DNA from: Thermothielavioides terrestris NRRL 8126
Lineage: Eukaryota > Ascomycota > Sordariomycetes > Sordariales > Chaetomiaceae
Direction of reading: 5' to 3'
DNA: 64,000 nt
Assembly (NCBI RefSeq): GCF_000226115.1
Contig: NC_016457.1
Span: 682,001-746,000, forward strand
The first letter of the stretch is position 1. Every line of letters begins with the position of its first letter. The notes under the pieces were generated by a model. That model searched no databases, was not told the DNA's origin, and saw nothing but the letters and a program-made list of their open reading frames with translations. The translations under genes were made by a program, and so were the position numbers. Positions 45,269-54,822 of this stretch are shown here, piece after piece.

Positions 45269-45546
45269 TTTGGCGGATTTGTCCGGGGAATTAAAATTAT
45301 GTACTCGGCGAGGTATGTTCGTGTCTGCTTTTCAGCTCGGAGGCTGTGTCGCTTTGGTGTTTTAAAACGAGTGGAATTGACTGAACAGTCAAGTTTGCGT
45401 AGAGAGCGTGTGGGTGAGGAGAGAGAGAGGAGGAACGGGGGCAAGGGTGTGAGAGCGCACTTTGTTGTTTAATAACGAAGACGCTCAACGCAACGGTGCC
45501 ATCCTGGACGCAGTCCACCGCCTGCTGCCGGCCCCCTGCCGGCCCT
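45269..45546. promoter_or_regulatory. Proximal promoter of the GPI protein gene
   Basis: About 280 bp between the start codon and the target duplication of the transposon at 45547-45944. It contains a GA-rich stretch near 45415-45433. No known factor site was recognised. Confidence 0.4.
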
Positions 45547-45944
45547 GTCTGGGGGGTGGACGTTAAAGAGGTCCCGCCAAGACTAATTTCGGCCAATTGT
45601 CGGCAATGTTTTTACAACGTTTTTACGAAGCTACAATCGCCAAGCCGTTTACACTATCGCCAAGGGTTAGTTCGCCAGGGGCGGCGCCAGCCCCCCGCTA
45701 GTTAGGGTTTGGGTTATAGTTAGGATGCGGGCTAAGGCTAGGATGCGGGTTAACTTCGTTTTCTTTTTTTTCGATTTGGTTGAGGTTTTGCGAAGTTGCT
45801 GCTACGAGTCTTTGCGAATCTTTGTTGTCGATGTTGCTCAACGTCGTCGTGGCCCGCTCACCCCTTGGCGATTTGTAAATACTTGTAAACGGTAGGTTCC
45901 GAAATTAGTCTTGGCGGGACCTCTTTAACGACGACCGTCTGGGG
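45547..45944. mobile_element. Miniature inverted-repeat transposon, copy 2 (382 bp), with 8-bp target duplication
   Basis: Exact 8-bp direct repeats GTCTGGGG (45547-45554 and 45937-45944) flank a 382-bp non-coding element. One end reads inward GGTGGACGTTAAAGAGGTCC, the other GGTCGTCGTTAAAGAGGTCC; both continue with CGCCAAGACTAATTTCGG. The body is the reverse complement of copy 1 and differs mainly in the outer eight bases. This copy is GC-richer and less mutated than the array copies, so it is younger or escaped RIP. Confidence 0.88.
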
Positions 45945-47373
45945 AGCCTGTCCAATTTTGACAGGGTGTTGGCGATGCCTCCATCCGAAAGGGGCCAAAA
46001 GGGGCCAAATCACAGTCACTGCAGGGGTCCGCCGAAAGGAGGGTGTGGGCCGCGGCCGACGGGCGCCAGCCAACAGGAGCGGGCTGCAGGCTGCACAATT
46101 TCCCGGCTCAGGGCCCTGCAGGGATCACCGCGCGTCCAGAGCCAGGTAGTGGCGCTGCTGATTTCAAGATAGAAACCGAGTTGTCGACATGGTATTCGTT
46201 TCTCGAGTAATTGCTCAATGTCCGGGCATTTGATTACTGCCATGCGTTTCGTTCCGAGAGTACCTGGAAACGTCGCTTGCCAGGTTCAAGTTGAGATGAT
46301 GCGATGAAAGAGCGGGAGAGCCGCCAGCCAGGGGCTCGGCGGAGCGTGTACCTGCAGATTGCAGATGGGCGCCGCAAATCGGGAAATGAGTGTGCTACTA
46401 TCGGTGCGCATCTGTACCTTGCAGGGGCACCCCGCAACCGCCGACGGCCCAGACCTTCCACCTAGGTAGTTTATCAGCTCACCACGCAACGGCCAAGGGA
46501 TCGGGGATTCTTGAACGCTGCTTGTCAAACAGATAGTGCAGCTGCCGGTTTGCCGGATGCAGGAACGGGCAAGTGTTGGCACACATGCGGCTGGGCGATC
46601 TGACTCGTGGGTAGGCGTCGGCGTCGAGCCGGGCCAGCGAAACGCCGACGCCATCAGGTATGTACAGTACAACCCTGGTTTGTTTGTTAGTTTGGTTCTT
46701 CGCCCCACTTTCTGACAGGGCCCTGCAGCCAACCAAAAATCGGCCTTCCAGGTTTTTACCCACCTATTCGGTTCCTGGCTCTGGCACTGCATTCCACCAA
46801 ACCATCAAGAAAAGCATCACCACCATCAAAACCATTAAATCCTTCAAGATCGGCCAGGGCAGCCAAATCAGCGAAATCAGCCAAATCAGCCAGGTGGGCA
46901 GTTCAGCTATAAACAGGCCCCATTCTAGAGGTTCGAAGCTATTTTGTAGGCGTGGAATGCAGTGCCCTCTGACTATCTGTTGCGGTTGGTTCGTTCTATG
47001 CCAAGTCGGCTGGCGCAGGTGATTGAGAATCCGGGGGGGGTACACGGGGTACTGAGATTGACCTATTGCGCTTCTGTTTTTCTATGGAAGATTAAGTACT
47101 GTACAGTTTTTGTAATCCACTGTTGATTGGCTTTCAAACCCTTGTTGTGACCCACCGTAAGTACCAAACTAACAAACAAACCAGGGGGGCATTGTATTCG
47201 CATCTCCTTCACATAACGTTATTCCTTGTTCATCTCCTAGATGACCATATCTCGTCCAGATTCACCTCCACGCCTCAACGACCGTTTTAATTACATCCAC
47301 CTCGGACCTCGGGACCCCTTGACGCTTTTCTTTTCTTTCATTATGAGGTAAAGCTCTTAAGAGGGTCGTCGTT
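45945..47373. other. Intergenic
   Basis: About 1.4 kb with no supported gene. A 9-bp repeat (AAATCAGCC-type, about 3.5 units) lies at 46863-46893. Confidence 0.45.
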
Positions 47374-47754
47374 AAAGAGGTCCCGCCAAGACTAATTTTA
47401 GAGACTGCCGTATACAAGTAATTACAAATCGCCAAGGGTAAGCGGGACTGCTACGACTTAGAGCAATATCAACAATATAATATCGCGAAGACTTGTAACA
47501 ACAACTTTATAATACCTCAACTAAATCGAAAAAAAAGAAAACGAGGATAACCTATACCCTAACTATAACCTAAATCCTAACTTTAACCTAAATCCTAACT
47601 AGTAAGGGACTAACGCCGTCCTCTATACCCTCGGCGAACTAACCCTTAGCGATAGAGTAAACGCCTTAGCGATAGTGGCTATATAATAACGTTGTAAAAA
47701 TATAGCCGACAATTGGCCGAAATTAGTCTTGGTGAGACCTCTTTAACGTCTACC
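47374..47754 (-). mobile_element. Miniature transposon, array-edge copy in inverted orientation (381 bp)
   Basis: Full-length relative of copy 2 in opposite orientation. It runs from GGTCGTCGTTAAAGAGG (47374) to CCTCTTTAACGTCTACC (ends 47754). The interior is AT-rich through many C-to-T and G-to-A changes. No matching direct repeats flank it, so its original target site is lost in the array. Confidence 0.8.
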
Positions 47755-47878
47755 TTGATATTGCTCTAAGTTATAGTAGTCCCGCTTACCCTTAGCGATT
47801 TATAATTATTTGTATATAGCAGTCTCTGAAATTAGTCTTAGTAGGACCTCTTTAACGACGACCTCTTTAACGACGACC
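47755..47878 (+). mobile_element. Truncated miniature transposon copy
   Basis: The last 110 bp or so of a unit (from TTGATATTGCTCTAAG to CTCTTTAACGACGACC), followed by a second 15-bp TCTTTAACGACGACC. The 15-bp end is thus duplicated in tandem. Confidence 0.7.
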
Positions 47879-47883
47879 TTCTT

Positions 47884-49462
47884 AGTAGATGTTAAAGAGG
47901 TCTTGCTAAGACTAATTTCGGCCAATTGTCAGCTATGTTTTTACAACGTTATTATATAGCTACTATCGCTAAGGCGTTTACTCTATCGCTAAAGGTTAGT
48001 TCGCTAGGGGTATAGGGGATAGCACTAGTCCTCTACTAGTTAGGATTTAGGTTAAAGTTAGGATTTAGGTTATAGTTAAAGTATAAATTATCCTTATTTT
48101 CTTTTTTTTCAATTTAGTTAAGGTATTATAAAGTTGTTATTACAAGTCTTTATAATATTATATTGTTGATATTGCTCTAAGTTGTAGCGGTCCCACTTAC
48201 CTTTAGCGATTTGTAATTACTTATATATAGTAGTCTCTGAAATTAGTCTTAGCAAGACCTCTTTAACAACGACCTTCTTAGTAGATGTTAAAGAGGTCTT
48301 ACTAAAACTAATTTCGGCCAATTGTCGGCTATATTTTTACAATGTTATTATATAGCTACTATCGCTAAGGCGTTTACTCTATTGCCAAAGGTTAGTTCGC
48401 TAAAGGTATAGGGGATAGCGCTAGTCCCCTACTAGTTAGGATTTAGGTTAAAGTTAGGATTTAGGTTATAGTTAAAGTATAAGTTATCCTTATTTTCTTT
48501 TTTTTCAATTTAGTTAAAGTATTATAAAGTTGTTATTATAAGTCTTTACAATATTATATTGTTAATGTTGTTCTAAGTTGTAGTAGTCCCACTTACCTTT
48601 AGCGATTTGTAATTACTTATATATAGCAGTCTCCGAAATTAGTCTTAGTAGGACCTCTTTAACAACGACCTTCTTAGTAGACGTTAAAGAGGTCTTGCTA
48701 AGATTAATTTTAGCCAATTGTTGGCTATATTTTTACAACGTTATTATATAGCTACTATCGCTAAGGCGTTTACTCTATTGCTAAGGGTTAGTTCGCTAAG
48801 GGTATAGGGGATAGCGCTAGTCCCCTACTAGTTAGGATTTAGGTTAAAGTTAGGATTTAGGTTATAGTTAGAGTATAGGTTATCCTCGTTTTCTTTTTTT
48901 TCGATTTAGTTAAAGTATTATAAAGTTGTTATTATAAGTCTTTGCAATATTATATTATTGATATTGCTCTAAGTTGTAGTAGTCCCACTTATCCTTAGCG
49001 ATTTGTAATTACTTATATATAGCAGTCTCTGAAATTAGTCTTAGTAGGACCTCTTTAACGACAACCTTCTTAGTAGATATTAAAGAGGTCTTGCTAAGAC
49101 TAATTTCAGCTAATTGTCGGCTATGTTTTTACAACGTTATTATATAGCCACTATCGCTAAGGCGTTTACTCTATCGCTAAGGGTTAGTTCGCTAAGGGTA
49201 TAGGGGATAGCGCTAATCCCCTACTAGTTAGGATTTAGGTTAAAGTTAGGATTTAGGTTATAGTTAAGGTATAGGTTATCCTTATTTTCTTTTTTTTCAA
49301 TTTAGTTGAGGTATCGTAAAGTTGTTGTTACAAGTCTTTACAATATTATATTATTAATATTACTCTAAGTTGTAGCGGTCCTACTTACCTTTAGCGATTT
49401 ATAATTATTTGTATATAGCAGTCTCCGAAATTAGTCTTAGCGAGACCTCTTTAACGACGACC
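47884..49462 (+). repeat. Tandem array of four miniature transposon units, exact 396-bp period
   Basis: Four head-to-tail elements start at 47884, 48280, 48676 and 49072. Each is 391 bp, and units are joined by a constant 5-bp linker TTCTT. Every unit begins with an AGTAGAYG-type left end (RIP-decayed GGTAGACG) and finishes with AACGACGACC or a decayed form. The units are AT-rich and differ from each other mostly by C/T and G/A changes (for example AATTTCGG versus AATTTTAG), the pattern left by repeat-induced point mutation. The exact period shows tandem duplication of element plus flank, not repeated independent insertion. Confidence 0.88.
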
Positions 49463-49753
49463 CAACATCAACAATACAATATCGCGAAGACTCGTAATAA
49501 TAACTTCACGATACTTCAACTAAATCGAAAAAAAAGAAAACGAGGATAACCCGTACCCTAACTATAACCCAAATCCTAACCTTAACCTAAATCCTAACTA
49601 GCAAGGGACTAGCGCCGTCCCCTATACCCCTAGCGAACTAACCCTTGGCGATAGAGTAAACGCCTTGGCGATGGTGGCTACGTAATAACGTTGTAAAAAT
49701 ATAGCCGACAATTGGCCGAAATTAGTCTTGGCGGGACCTCTTTAACGTCTACC
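49463..49753 (-). mobile_element. Truncated miniature transposon copy closing the array
   Basis: Opposite orientation to the four units; it starts inside the element at CAACATCAACAATACAATAT and ends CCTCTTTAACGTCTACC. The next bases, AAGAA, are the reverse complement of the array linker TTCTT, so this end keeps the original flank. Confidence 0.75.
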
Positions 49754-50070
49754 AAGAAGAGAGATAGCCCGCTTGGCATTTCAAGGGGTTCACAGATGAT
49801 CTGAATTTGGGGCTATCTACGGCCTACGGAATACTTCAAGGTGGCTGCCCATCACAGTAACTCAATTCTTCTGAGTTGCCCATTAAGGTGCATTGAGTTA
49901 CAGTGCAGAACGAAGAACAGCACTGTGGCAGCCTGCTCTCACCACCGCTTGTCTGCCTGGGCCGAGAACTGAGCCCGACGGCGAACATACCATCCAAAAC
50001 ATACCATTTGGTTTGACTACTGGGTGACCTGACAGCGCGCCATTATGCGCGAGTATCGACCCGCTTAGCA
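49754..50070. promoter_or_regulatory. Upstream region of the 642-aa unknown gene
   Basis: 317 bp between the transposon array and the next start codon. It carries a TACGGAATAC motif copy at 49825-49834. Confidence 0.4.
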
Positions 50071-51999
50071 ATGGCCGACGCCGTCCGATTGAGCGCTGAG
50101 AAGTTTCGGGAGATCTACGAGCAAAGCTTCAGAGCGTGGTCCGGCATTGGCCACGACGCAGCAGAGCAACCGGGGCTTCCGCACTCCTACCTCGACCTGC
50201 AAAGCGCGTTCCGCCATTACCCCTCGTTCCCGCGCAATCTGCGTCTGAAGCACGTCAAGTATGCCAGGCACAGCCAGGTATACGCGACAGGGCGTTCTGC
50301 TTGGGGGTCGACCAAGTCGGATTGCGCGCCTGGGTTGCCGTCGTTCTGTCAACAGGTAGAGATCAGCGTGGTTTCGAGAAGCCCTATTCCCGTGTCCGTC
50401 CGAGCCGCGTCAGAGGAAGAGATACAATGGGGGTCATGGTTCGCGCGGGGTGACGAGAACTATCTTGCCGTGCTCAGCTTGGCCTGGGCGTACATCCTGT
50501 CCGCCCGGTGGGTCGAGACGATGCCCGAGGATGTATCGCTCGTCTATACGAGCAGCACGGCTGATGTTTTCACCCCGAACGCGCACGCTGCTGCTTCACC
50601 CGACCAGCTCAACGTCTTGGTGGATATCGGGGATGCCGGTCCAGGCGAGGCTCGATGGTGGGCGGCCATCCTCGCCCCAGGCCAGGGCTGGCGGGCGACC
50701 ATGTCGATGGGCGGGGATGCCTTTCTCGCCCCTTGGTCAATCCAGCTCCAGCCTGCCTGCCGGTTTCTCCTATCAACAACAACAGACTCGAAAAACATTG
50801 GAACGCATTCGGCAGTGCCTCCCTCCTCTTCGGAAGCCCTCCGTTTCCTCGGCGACTTCTGTGCTCGCCACAATATCGCGGATCAGAGTCAGGCTGCTCT
50901 TGCCGCCGTGCTGCTCTTCCCATCCATGAGAACCGGCCAAGGCTTGCAGCTACCAGCTCCTGCAATCAGCGGGTTGGGTGACTCGATGGGAGTTGCCTCT
51001 CCCTCCGTCCTACAGCCAAAACCACATGGCTGGGCTCAGCAGGCCGATGACTTAGACAGGCTCCTAACTCTCAGCTGCCACACCAGAGGAATCCGTCCCA
51101 TGCTGCTAAGTAGCTTCTACGATCCCAATATCGAATGCAATGCCGTTACCCCTTGGCTCCAGGGGGCGCTTGCAGCCATAGCCGTTGTTGCTCGAGATGA
51201 TCCCCTCATCCTCGCGCGCATGTTGATGGACAGACAACCGAAAGTAGCCCCTCTCTGGCTCGGCGTCGCAGTCCTCGGGCTCCAAAAAGACCTCTTGAAG
51301 GACGTTGGCTTCGGATACATCCCAGTCGACCTCCATTCTGCCGCCTGGTCGGGAACGGTACAGTCGTTCATCCAGCTACCCGTCTCGGATCCCGTCGTTG
51401 CAGATGGCCGGGTAGCCAGGGCAGACCAGTGTCGGCTGCTCTATCTCTCCCGGTCCGGCTCGCATGACCGAGTGCCCATCTGCCAGTGGAGACCGTTTGG
51501 GGAGACGCCGCTCGAACATACCGATATCGAAATACGGAACCATGCCGAGTGCCAGGGCCACGGGCTTCGGTATCAGGGGTTTACGTGGGACTGCGTTGAC
51601 GGAGGGACCGCAACGCAGCAGCCGCTCGATGGTGACGATGCCTGGGCGTGCCCAAGCCCGTTGCTTGCGTCCCAACCGCAGCGCTCTAAACAAGCCCAGG
51701 TCATTGACTATGGGAAGCTGGACATCAAGAAAGACTTTGTATCGGAGAACGCGACCCGAAGTATCTTCAGCTGGCTCCGTGTGGACGGGTTTGCTTCGGA
51801 CGAAAAGGATATTTGGACCCATGAGTGGTTCGAGGCATGTGAGTCTGATGAAGAGGTCGAGATGCAGAGTAAAGGAAGCTCCGTCGACATGGCTAGGCTT
51901 TCCTCATGTGTGGAAACTTGGGTGTCTGAACTGCCTTGCGACGGCTCCCGCTCCCACAACAGGGAGAGCATCCCGGACTCGGGAAACCAGATTAAGTGA
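50071..51999 (+). CDS. Conserved-looking protein of unknown function, 642 aa
   Basis: Uninterrupted frame from ATG 50071 to TGA with genic codon use. I do not recognise a domain with confidence. Visible features are an N-terminal FREIYEQSFRAWSGIGHD segment, an aromatic core ENYLAVLSLAWAYILSARWVE (about 131-151), a WWAAILAPGQGWRATM segment, hydrophobic helices near 365-415 with TPWLQGALAAIAVVARDDP, and a C-terminal acidic patch ESDEEVEMQ (about 593-601). No signal peptide and no clear membrane span. The ENYLAVLSLAWAYILSARWVE-type block recalls fungal-specific hypothetical proteins in variable genome regions. It sits 317 bp from a RIP-type array, a context typical of lineage-specific fungal genes. 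Its own GC content shows no RIP damage. Confidence 0.7.
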   Translation: MADAVRLSAEKFREIYEQSFRAWSGIGHDAAEQPGLPHSYLDLQSAFRHYPSFPRNLRLKHVKYARHSQVYATGRSAWGSTKSDCAPGLPSFCQQVEISVVSRSPIPVSVRAASEEEIQWGSWFARGDENYLAVLSLAWAYILSARWVETMPEDVSLVYTSSTADVFTPNAHAAASPDQLNVLVDIGDAGPGEARWWAAILAPGQGWRATMSMGGDAFLAPWSIQLQPACRFLLSTTTDSKNIGTHSAVPPSSSEALRFLGDFCARHNIADQSQAALAAVLLFPSMRTGQGLQLPAPAISGLGDSMGVASPSVLQPKPHGWAQQADDLDRLLTLSCHTRGIRPMLLSSFYDPNIECNAVTPWLQGALAAIAVVARDDPLILARMLMDRQPKVAPLWLGVAVLGLQKDLLKDVGFGYIPVDLHSAAWSGTVQSFIQLPVSDPVVADGRVARADQCRLLYLSRSGSHDRVPICQWRPFGETPLEHTDIEIRNHAECQGHGLRYQGFTWDCVDGGTATQQPLDGDDAWACPSPLLASQPQRSKQAQVIDYGKLDIKKDFVSENATRSIFSWLRVDGFASDEKDIWTHEWFEACESDEEVEMQSKGSSVDMARLSSCVETWVSELPCDGSRSHNRESIPDSGNQIK

Positions 52000-52351
52000 C
52001 CAACGTGTGCGTGGAAGATACCACCCCTCCGCTTCCGCCGACCGTTCGCGGAAATGGCGCTCCGTCAGATCCGACGTCCGTGCTCTGTCCGGAAGGAATG
52101 CATCTGCCGGCCCTGCATGATCGGACCCGGGACGGCCCGGATAATCGGCGGGCACCAATTGTCCACTTGGAGCCGGGCAATATAACGTCATCGGGTGCCT
52201 CGGTTGCACCCCGCTAGTGCTGTCGTCCCAACACCCTCCATCCCAACTTTATATTCCGCTTCACTTGCCCTTTCACCGATTCTCGAGCTGGAAACACATT
52301 TTGGCCAACTGACTATTACAGCACTCTAAGGTAAATAACACACACCTCGAA
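52000..52351. promoter_or_regulatory. Promoter region of the quinone oxidoreductase
   Basis: 352 bp between the unknown gene and the oxidoreductase start. A TATATTCCG word occurs near 52250. Nothing else was recognised. Confidence 0.4.
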
Positions 52352-53565
52352 ATGGCAAATCTCATGAAAGCAGTCGGTAAGCGCCGAGTCCCTCTCCCCC
52401 TCCTTTCCCCTCCCCGCTTCGCCATGCGCATATCCTTAACTCCACACGTACTTGAATTAACCCCGCCTGGAAAAAAACAGACATAAAGAATGGCAAAGGC
52501 CCCGCCGAGGCCCTCTTCCTCAACCCGGCCACCCCGATCCCGCAGCCGCCGCCGGGCCATGCGCTCGTCAAGGTGCGCGCCTTCGGGCTGAACCGGATGG
52601 ACCTGAGTCAGCGCGAGGGGCGCTACCCGCTGCCGCCGCAGGCCCCCGCCACGCTGGGCGTCGAGTTCAGCGGCACCATCGTCGCCGTGACTCCATCCTC
52701 CTCTTCCTCTGACGCCGCCGCCTCTGCCGATGGTAGCAGCAGCAGCAGCAGCGGCGGCGGCGGCGGCGGTAATAACCCGCCGGCGGCCTTCGCCCCCGGC
52801 GACGAGGTCTTCGGCCTCGCCTACGGCGGTGCCTACGCCGAGTACATTGCCGTGTCGACGCGGATGCTGCTGCGCAAGCCGGCGCACCTGACCTTTGAGC
52901 AGGCGGCGGGCATCCCCGAGACGTGGCTCACGGCGACGCAGGCGCTGCATTTCGTGCTGGGCGGCGTCGAGGGCGGCGGCGGCAGCAGCAGCGGTAAGAA
53001 GAGCATCCTGTGGCACGCGGGCGCGTCGGGCGTGTCGATCGCCGGCATCCAGCTGTCGCGGCTGGCGGGCGCGGCGCAGGTGTTCGCGACGGCCGGGTCG
53101 GCGGACAAGTGCGCCTTCGTGGAGCGCGAGCTCGGGGCGACGGCGGCGTTCAACTACAAGGAGCAGGACTGGGTGGAGGAGGTGCTGAAGCGCACGGAGG
53201 GCAAGGGGGTGGATCTGGTGGTGGATTTCGTTGGGGCCAGCTACTTCCAGAAGAACCTGGACGTGGTGGCGCGCGACGGGCGGATTTGCATGCTGGGCCT
53301 GCTGGGCGGCGCGGTGGCGGAGCAGGTGAACATCGGCAAGCTGCTCTACAAGCGGGCGCGGATCGAGGGCAGCACCCTGCGGAGCCGCGACGAGGACTAC
53401 CAGGGCAGGCTGCGGGACAGGCTGGAGGAGTACCTGCCCAAGTTTGAGAGCGGCGAGCTCAAGGTCTGGATCGACACGGTGCTGCCGTGGGAGGACATAG
53501 TAAAGGCTCACAAGCTGCTTGAGGAGAACAAGACCATGGGCAAGATCATCTGCACCATCTCGTGA
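52352..53565 (+). CDS. NAD(P)H:quinone oxidoreductase, MDR superfamily (PIG3/QOR-like)
   Basis: Two exons, 52352-52376 and 52481-53565, give 369 aa. The tiny first exon encodes MANLMKAV and joins IKNGKGPAEALFLN across a 104-nt intron. It belongs to the zinc-free medium-chain dehydrogenase/reductases that reduce quinones or enones with NADPH: FGLNRMDLSQREGRYP and APATLGVEFSGTI in the catalytic fold, and the cofactor loop HAGASGVSIAGIQLSRLAGA (about 186-205). VDLVVDFVGASYF and MGKIICTIS follow at the end. A Ser/Gly homopolymeric insert (about 78-110, SSSSSSGGGGGG) lies in a surface loop, probably from trinucleotide expansion. It is convergent with the DLH gene. Confidence 0.9.
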
Positions 53566-53687
53566 GGCTGCGGGAGACTGCCCCTGAATTGAGGGCAGAT
53601 TCAACAAGAACGCAGTGGTATCCGCCTGCTGTACATCGAAACCAGACAGCCCAACCCTGAACCGGAACGCCTGTCGTGAATGTCCTC

Positions 53688-54822
53688 TCAATGCTCGTTG
53701 ATCCATTTCAGCATCTGATCGTACGCCGTTGCCTGCGCGATCTTGATGTTGGGGTCTTCGTACTCTCCCACCACCGCAAAACCTACCCTCCTCGTCAGCT
53801 ATCTTCTCGCCCGTGCTACGGCAACCGGACTACTCACCATGTGGCACCCCAGGGTACACCTGCACCTCATGCTCGACCCCGTTGTGGGTCATGTACTCCT
53901 CGCCGGCGATCCTGACCTCGTCCGGAAACAGCGGGTCGTCCTCCACACAGACGACGCTCAGCGGCGCCTTGAGCCCGATGAAATCGTCCTTCGACACGAG
54001 CGTCGCATGCGCCAGCGCGCCGGCCTTGATCCGCGGCCCGACCGTCGCCGGCCGATTCGCCTCCTCGTCCGCGCCGGCAGAGCCGCCGGCTGCACCACCT
54101 CTCCTGCCCTGCGCCGGCCGCTCCGCCGCCAGCAGCAGCACGTACCGCGCGCCGAAGCAGTACCCGACTGCATACACGCCGCCGCCGTGCGCGACCGCGT
54201 CAGCGAACTCGTCGGCGCACGCGTCCAGCACGCGCTCCAGGATGGGCAGCACCTTGGCCTCGGTGTGGCGCGCCAGCCACATGTCGATGAGGAAGCTCTT
54301 GGCGGCCTCGGCGGCCTTGGTCTTGAAGGTGTCGAGCAGGGACGAGCCGGAGGAGAACGCGGAGGAGGCGGGGTTGGATCCCGCGACGGCGGTGGCGGCG
54401 GCACGGCTGTTGGGCGCCGCGTCGCCTGCGAACAGGTCCGGCATGACGACCACGTAGCCCGCGCTGGCGAAGCGGTCGGCTTGGAGCTGGTTGTTGACGC
54501 TGTGCAGGCCGGTGCCGCCCGTCAGGAGGAGGAGGAGGCGGGAGGGCGTGTGCGGGTAGTCGGGCGGCTTGGAGATGTAGACCTGGGGAGGGAGGGGTTG
54601 TTAGCGACGTAAACTAAAGAGGGAGGGAAAACTGACATCGACTTCGTTGAGCTTTGTGATTTCTCCGGTAGGAGTCTGCCCTGTGGGCGTTGGGCGGTCC
54701 GAGGTGCAGTGTTCGCCCATGAGCGGCCTGGAGGGTGCGGCAGACTGGCTGGGAGCCGGGGCGCTGCTGGGAGCTTGCGCATCGCTCTCGGGCGTCTTCG
54801 CAGCTACTTCGGGTTCGGCCAT
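53688..54822 (-). CDS. Dienelactone hydrolase family protein
   Basis: Three exons, 54822-54637, 54582-53838 and 53782-53688, give 341 aa. Introns are 54 and 55 nt; joins restore NEVDVYISKPPD and GVPHGFAVVGEYE. Alpha/beta-hydrolase features are a LLLLLTGGTGLHSVNNQLQA strand and oxyanion region, YVVVMPDLFAGD, the nucleophile in AVGYCFGARYVL (about C204, GxCxG as in dienelactone hydrolases) and the C-terminal His in YPGVPHGF, with Asp supplied by the VVCVEDDPLFPD segment. Residues 1-45 are a Pro/Ala/Ser-rich leader. Family members hydrolyse dienelactones or act as carboxymethylenebutenolidase-like esterases; the true substrate is unknown. It is divergent from cdt1, 698 bp apart. Confidence 0.88.

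Noticed and set aside
47374..49753. CRISPR array
   Set aside because: The regular period comes from 391-bp near-identical units with a 5-bp linker, not short repeats with unique spacers, and the genome is eukaryotic.
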